Assembly (NCBI RefSeq): GCF_001941625.1
Contig: NZ_CP016076.1
Coordinates: forward strand, 6,122,001 to 6,186,000
From: Actinoalloteichus fjordicus
GTDB lineage: Bacteria > Actinomycetota > Actinomycetes > Mycobacteriales > Pseudonocardiaceae
Length of the DNA: 64,000 nucleotides
Reading direction: 5' to 3'
The position numbers and the translations under genes were made by a program. Under the pieces are notes generated by a model, which worked only from the letters and a program-made list of their open reading frames with translations, did no database searches and had not been told where the DNA came from. Shown piece after piece: positions 60,538-64,000 of the stretch (positions are counted from its first letter, which is position 1; each line of letters opens with the position of its first letter).

Positions 60538-61138
60538 GCGCCGGTCAGGCGCGGGCTGCCGGGACGTCGGGCGGACGATTCGACACACCTCGACGGGTAC
60601 TGCGTCGACGCCCGCCGAGCACCACACCGTCCGAGCGCGACACGGCCTGAGCGCGACACGGCCGGGCTCCGCCGCCGGACGCGACACGGCAGGCGGTACG
60701 ACGGACGACACGGCGGCGAGACGAGTCGCCACCGATCGGTAGGACGCGTCGCCTGCGACCGGTCCCGGCCGCTGCACCCCGCCGGTTGATCGCCAGCGTC
60801 CCCGCACCCCGAATCCGCACGCGGCGGCCAGGATTCCTCACCCGTCGAACACCCTCGCGAAGATCACCGGATCGAGCCAAAGACGCAACCCTTCCGGGTG
60901 GACTTGCCGAACAGGACTGCCGATTTGATCCCCGCCGGGTCGATCATGCCCCGAGAACGTGTGGTGCCCGGTGGCGGGACTGCGGCTGCCTCGCAGGCCA
61001 GGCCGACTCCTCCCCGCCCGGCACCGGCGACTGCCAACTCCATGCGGACTCCAGGAGCCCGCATCCCCGTCTGAGTCGTCGGCCGACGCGATCCGGCAGA
61101 CCGCACGACTCCCGCACGACATCAAGGAGACAGTCACC
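60538..61138. other. Intergenic region with GCGACACGGC repeats
   Basis: 601 bases without a supported gene. Between about 60632 and 60700 the decamer GCGACACGGC occurs three times, twice as a direct 16-base repeat, and a GACACGGCGG variant follows. No promoter for the next gene could be fixed. Confidence 0.45.
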
Positions 61139-62800
61139 TTGCCTTCCAAGACCTCGCGCACGCTGCAAGCCGCAGTGATGGCCGCAGGCTTCGCCGCGAT
61201 GGGCGCGGGCGCCGCCATGGCCACGGAGTCCGACAGCCGAACCGCCATGCCGGACGTGCCCAAGGACATCGGCGCCGAGCTGCCCCTGCACAGCTGCCAG
61301 GCGTTCGCCTACCAGCACACGGGCAGCGAGATCGTGCCCTGCGCGGACGTCACCGCCAAGGTGGGCGTCCGCAACGTGCTGGTGCAGCCCGCCTACACCC
61401 TGGAGGGAACCGCGCTGGCCCTGGCGGACCAGTTCGTCACGCCCGGCCCGCTCCTGGACGTCCATCGCGTCAACCGACTCAGCAGCGCGCTGGGTCACGA
61501 GGTGGACGAGATCACCGCCCTCCAGACCACCCGCCCGGACATCTCGCTGGACGTCGCCCCGAACAACACCGGCGTGCTGGACGAGAACACCTCGGGATCG
61601 CTGCTGCAGACCAGGGTCTGGGAGCGCCCCGAGAACCACTCGGGCTTCTCCGCGGCGGACACCGCCCTGGAGATCAACGCCGTTCGCGGCTACACCATCG
61701 GGCAGCCGGTCGACCCGAACGGGATCACCAGGCCGGTCACCGGCGCGGTGAGCCAGACGCCGATCAACTCGGCGCCGACGCTGCCGAAGACGTCCGAGCT
61801 GCCGCTCGTGGGGCCGATGGCCGACCAGACGCTCACCCAGGTCACCTCCGACCTCGGCTCGGCCCGGCAGGCAGACCCGCTCGGCGAGGTCACCGACAAG
61901 GTCGGCGCGCTGACCAGCGATCTGCAGCTGGGGAGCGACAACCCCCTCGGCGGCCTGACCGCGCAGCCCCCGGCGCCTGCCGCCCCGGCGGACGGTGCCC
62001 CGCGCGAGCAGACCGGCGGCCTCGGCAACCTCGGCATCGCGACCCCGGTCGGCGCCCTCACTGACAAGCTCCTCGCGCCTGCCCTCGCGGAGCAGCCCCC
62101 CGCCGCGCCCGCAGCGGAACCCGCGCGCAGTCCGCAGGCCGCCGACCCGGTGAGCGACCTGCTCGGGCAGGCAGGCATCGATCCGGCGGGCCTGCTCGGT
62201 GGACTCGCGCCCGCACCCGCACCCGCGCCGCCCGCGCCCGCAGGCGGGCCGGTCGCCGACGCGGTCCAGGGCGTCACCGACAGCGCCCGTGCGCTGTCGG
62301 TGAACGAGACCCTCACCGAGGCGAAGCTGGACCCGACCGCCCTGCTCGGCGGACTGGCGGGCGAGCAGGGCCCGACCACGCTGCCCGCGCCTGCCGACCG
62401 GCCGGTCACCGACGCGGTGCGCGGTGTCGCAGACGAGGCGCGCGCCCTTCCGCTCACCGGCGCGCTGGAGCAGGCAGGCACGCTCGTCAGCACGAACCCG
62501 ATCGGCGGTCTGGTGGGCGACATGAACGCCCCGCAGCAGAACCAGGCGGCACCGGCTGCCGCCCCGGAGCCCACCGTCGTGCACCACGTCCGCGACAAGA
62601 ACAAGGAGCCCGAGATCAACGCGCTGCGCGGCACCGGGCTGGGCGAGCTGTTCGGTGGCGAGCTGACGCTGCCCGCCAAGACCCAGGAGCCCCAGGAGCC
62701 CCAGGTGCAGCCCCTGCCCGCACCTGCGCCCAAGGCCCCGGCGGCCGCCGCCCCGCTCGGCGGACTCACCCAGACGATCACCGGCACGCTGCCCATCTGA
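61139..62800 (+). CDS. Large secreted Ala/Pro-rich protein
   Basis: 553 residues, TTG start with AAGGAG 9 bases upstream. The signal peptide is LQAAVMAAGFAAMGAGAAMA. A globular N-terminal part has a Cys pair (SCQAFAYQHTGSEIVPC). The rest is Ala/Pro-rich with repeated blocks: DPAGLLGGL, DPTALLGGL, NPIGGLVGD and NPLGGLTAQ, and VADAVQGVTDSARAL / VTDAVRGVADEARAL. Function is unknown; a cell-wall or surface-layer role is plausible given the chaplin-like genes after it. An unusually strong terminator ends the unit. Confidence 0.75.
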   Translation: MPSKTSRTLQAAVMAAGFAAMGAGAAMATESDSRTAMPDVPKDIGAELPLHSCQAFAYQHTGSEIVPCADVTAKVGVRNVLVQPAYTLEGTALALADQFVTPGPLLDVHRVNRLSSALGHEVDEITALQTTRPDISLDVAPNNTGVLDENTSGSLLQTRVWERPENHSGFSAADTALEINAVRGYTIGQPVDPNGITRPVTGAVSQTPINSAPTLPKTSELPLVGPMADQTLTQVTSDLGSARQADPLGEVTDKVGALTSDLQLGSDNPLGGLTAQPPAPAAPADGAPREQTGGLGNLGIATPVGALTDKLLAPALAEQPPAAPAAEPARSPQAADPVSDLLGQAGIDPAGLLGGLAPAPAPAPPAPAGGPVADAVQGVTDSARALSVNETLTEAKLDPTALLGGLAGEQGPTTLPAPADRPVTDAVRGVADEARALPLTGALEQAGTLVSTNPIGGLVGDMNAPQQNQAAPAAAPEPTVVHHVRDKNKEPEINALRGTGLGELFGGELTLPAKTQEPQEPQVQPLPAPAPKAPAAAAPLGGLTQTITGTLPI

Positions 62801-63169
62801 TCGATCTCGGTCCGGGTATCGTCGGCTCATCACGACCCGCACGCCGCCGGTTCACTCGAATACGGCGGGCTGCGGGGCACACATCCTCATATCACCAAGG
62901 CAGGGGTACACCATTTCGGTGTACCCCTGCCTTGGTTTCCCTTTTCCTTTTCCGGCTGATCCACCACGACCCGTCCCCATAGCCAGGGGACTGGCCGACC
63001 GCAAAGCGATTCAAAGCTGATTCACTCTATGAGGTGTAAATGGGCTTACAGGCCCGCAGACGGTCAATATCGGGAGGTTGATGGGGCAGAATGCTCATTG
63101 CACTTACCGCCGGACATCGCTCTCGGAAAGTGTTTCTTGTCAAAGATGCAACGACGGAAGGCACACACC
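62801..63169. other. Intergenic region before the chaplin-like genes
   Basis: Holds the terminator at 62894-62936 and then an AT-richer stretch (about 63000-63060) that may be the promoter region of the first chaplin-like gene. No clear -35/-10 pair or CGTAAC-N16-CGTTGA sigma-BldN pattern was found. Confidence 0.4.
62894..62936 (+). terminator. Strong intrinsic terminator
   Basis: Perfect 19-bp arms, ACCAAGGCAGGGGTACACC and its complement, around the 5-base loop ATTTC, followed by TTCCCTTTTCCTTTT. It lies 93 bases after the stop of the secreted protein. Confidence 0.92.
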
Positions 63170-63442
63170 GTGCGTACCTCTACCCGCCTCGCAGGCGCCA
63201 CCGCCGCAGCCGCACTGGGCGCGCTGGCCTTCGGTGGTCCCGCGTTCGCCGACTCGATCGACAACGACGGCGTCAACGCGATCAACGACAACCAGATCAG
63301 CGCCGTTCCGGTGCAGCTCTGCGGCAACAACGTCGCCGCCGTCATCGGCGTCATCATCCCGGTGCTCTCGCCCCAGATCAACGACTGCACCAACGCGCCG
63401 CAGATCGACGACCTCTTCAACGAGACCTTCATCGTCGACTGA
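63170..63442 (+). CDS. Chaplin-like small secreted protein (copy 1)
   Basis: 90 residues. A signal peptide ends in GGPAFA; the mature 63 residues begin DSIDNDGVNAINDNQISAVPVQ and continue LCGNNVAAVIGVIIPVLSP, QINDCTNAPQIDD. The CGNxVxxVIG and second Cys (Cys51 and Cys73) resemble chaplins, which coat aerial hyphae in streptomycetes; the Pro/Asp content differs, so it is a chaplin-like protein rather than a proven chaplin. GTG start with GGAAGG 9 bases upstream. A near-identical gene follows. Confidence 0.75.
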   Translation: MRTSTRLAGATAAAALGALAFGGPAFADSIDNDGVNAINDNQISAVPVQLCGNNVAAVIGVIIPVLSPQINDCTNAPQIDDLFNETFIVD

Positions 63443-63598
63443 GAGTCGCAGGCATCACCTTGCGGTGTGGGCGGGCGGCTCGCCGATCTCGGCTGACCCC
63501 GACTCCGCACCGATCACAATCTGAGACAACCGCTCCACCGAGTGGCGACGGCTGAGAAGCACTCGACTCGCCGTCTGACGCTCACCAGTCACACCACC

Positions 63599-63639
63599 GG
63601 TCCGCAGCCGGGCGGCCAATCACTGCCGGGCTGCGGACC
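63599..63639 (+). repeat. Hairpin between the two chaplin-like genes
   Basis: GGTCCGCAGCC (63599-63609) pairs with GGCTGCGGACC (63629-63639), and a few inner bases can pair too. It lies 35 bases before the second gene start and could end the first transcript or fold in the second gene's leader. Confidence 0.6.
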
Positions 63640-63673
63640 ACCTCCCCCTCACCGCCTTAGAAAGGTGTCACCT

Positions 63674-63946
63674 ATGCGTACCTCCGCACGCGTCCTGACC
63701 GCCGCCGCAGGCGCCACCCTCGGCGCGATGATGCTGGGTGCGCCCGCGTTCGCCGACACCGTCGACAGCGACGGCGTCAACGCGGTCAACGACAACCAGA
63801 TCAGCGCCGTGCCGATCCAGGCCTGTGGCAACAACGTCGCCGCCGTCATCGGCGTCATCGTCCCGGTGCTCTCGCCCCAGATCAGCGACTGCACCAACGC
63901 GCCGCAGACCGACGACCTCTTCAACAAGCTCGTCCTCAAGGACTGA
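63674..63946 (+). CDS. Chaplin-like small secreted protein (copy 2)
   Basis: 90 residues; the signal peptide ends in GAPAFA. The mature part keeps DGVNAVNDNQISAVPIQ, then ACGNNVAAVIGVIVPVLSP and DCTNAPQTDDLFN. By eye 49 of 63 mature residues are identical to copy 1, with the same lengths and Cys positions (51, 73). ATG start with AAAGG 8 bases upstream. A terminator-like hairpin follows at the window edge. The two genes are a recent tandem duplication with the C-terminal ends most different. Confidence 0.78.
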   Translation: MRTSARVLTAAAGATLGAMMLGAPAFADTVDSDGVNAVNDNQISAVPIQACGNNVAAVIGVIVPVLSPQISDCTNAPQTDDLFNKLVLKD

Positions 63947-63965
63947 GTGTCGTCTCGATGAATTG

Positions 63966-63999
63966 GCGGGAGTGCGTCGCTTTCTCGACGCACTCCCGC
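63966..63999 (+). terminator. Terminator after chaplin-like copy 2
   Basis: Perfect 14-bp arms GCGGGAGTGCGTCG and CGACGCACTCCCGC around a 6-base loop (CTTTCT). It begins 20 bases after the stop and reaches the window end, so any T run is cut off. Confidence 0.8.
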
Positions 64000-64000
64000 T

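Overview
The window is high-GC DNA from an actinomycete. GTG and TTG starts are common, third codon positions are GC-rich, the promoters I could see use TAnnnT -10 boxes, and several of those boxes sit 6-7 bp before a start codon (leaderless transcripts). Scr1-type helix-turn-helix/DUF397 genes, chaplin-like small secreted proteins, DUF3558 lipoproteins and a DasR-type operator point to a filamentous member of the Pseudonocardiaceae or a relative, but the genus cannot be fixed from the window. From memory, the gene order serA, ilvC-ilvN-ilvB, cfp6, DoxX, lppZ, gatB, gatA, gatC, ACT protein, ligA, MetE-like protein follows the Mycobacterium tuberculosis Rv2996c-Rv3015c block, so the first 44 kb is an old core segment with later insertions.

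Layout. 1-11 kb: the start of a secreted subtilisin-like protease (cut by the window edge), serA, a DUF397 protein, the branched-chain amino acid genes ilvC, ilvN and ilvB (minus strand), cfp6 and ilvD. ilvB has a 16-residue leader peptide rich in Leu/Ile/Val followed by a hairpin with a U run, which is a transcription attenuator. 11-13 kb: small unknown genes, including an unlisted 33-residue Cys-rich protein, and an XRE/DUF397 pair. 13-18 kb: two tandem receptor-type Ser/Thr kinases with duplicated Cys-containing ectodomains. 18-26 kb: two DoxX proteins, a 2-hydroxyacid dehydrogenase, a hydrolase, the lppZ lipoprotein, a decayed IS5-type transposase, and a divergent NmrA/TetR pair with two mirror-image operators.

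26-37 kb: the gatC-gatA-gatB genes (Asp/Glu-tRNA amidotransferase) are split by a two-gene AAA ATPase/TOPRIM-like cassette in the same orientation. A second cassette (DUF262, DUF3696-type ATPase, unknown third protein) and a vapB with a frameshifted vapC lie between the ACT protein and ligA. Both look like anti-phage or mobile-element defence modules placed in a conserved housekeeping segment. 37-47 kb: a GNAT acetyltransferase, ligA, a CNNM/HlyC membrane protein, unknown genes, a MetE-like protein, a threonine-dehydratase-like enzyme and the DNA-end-binding protein Ku.

47-54 kb: IclR regulator, hydrolase, luciferase-like monooxygenase, flavin-dependent PPOX protein, and a TetR/DHA2 exporter pair sharing one palindromic operator, then a DUF3558 lipoprotein. 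54-60.5 kb: acyl-CoA dehydrogenase, biotin-containing carboxylase alpha subunit and carboxyltransferase beta subunit with a divergent TetR. This is a leucine/isovalerate catabolic operon (methylcrotonyl-CoA carboxylase). 61-64 kb: a large Ala/Pro-rich secreted protein, a very strong terminator, and two tandem 90-residue chaplin-like proteins. No rRNA, tRNA, CRISPR array, prophage or replication origin was recognised.
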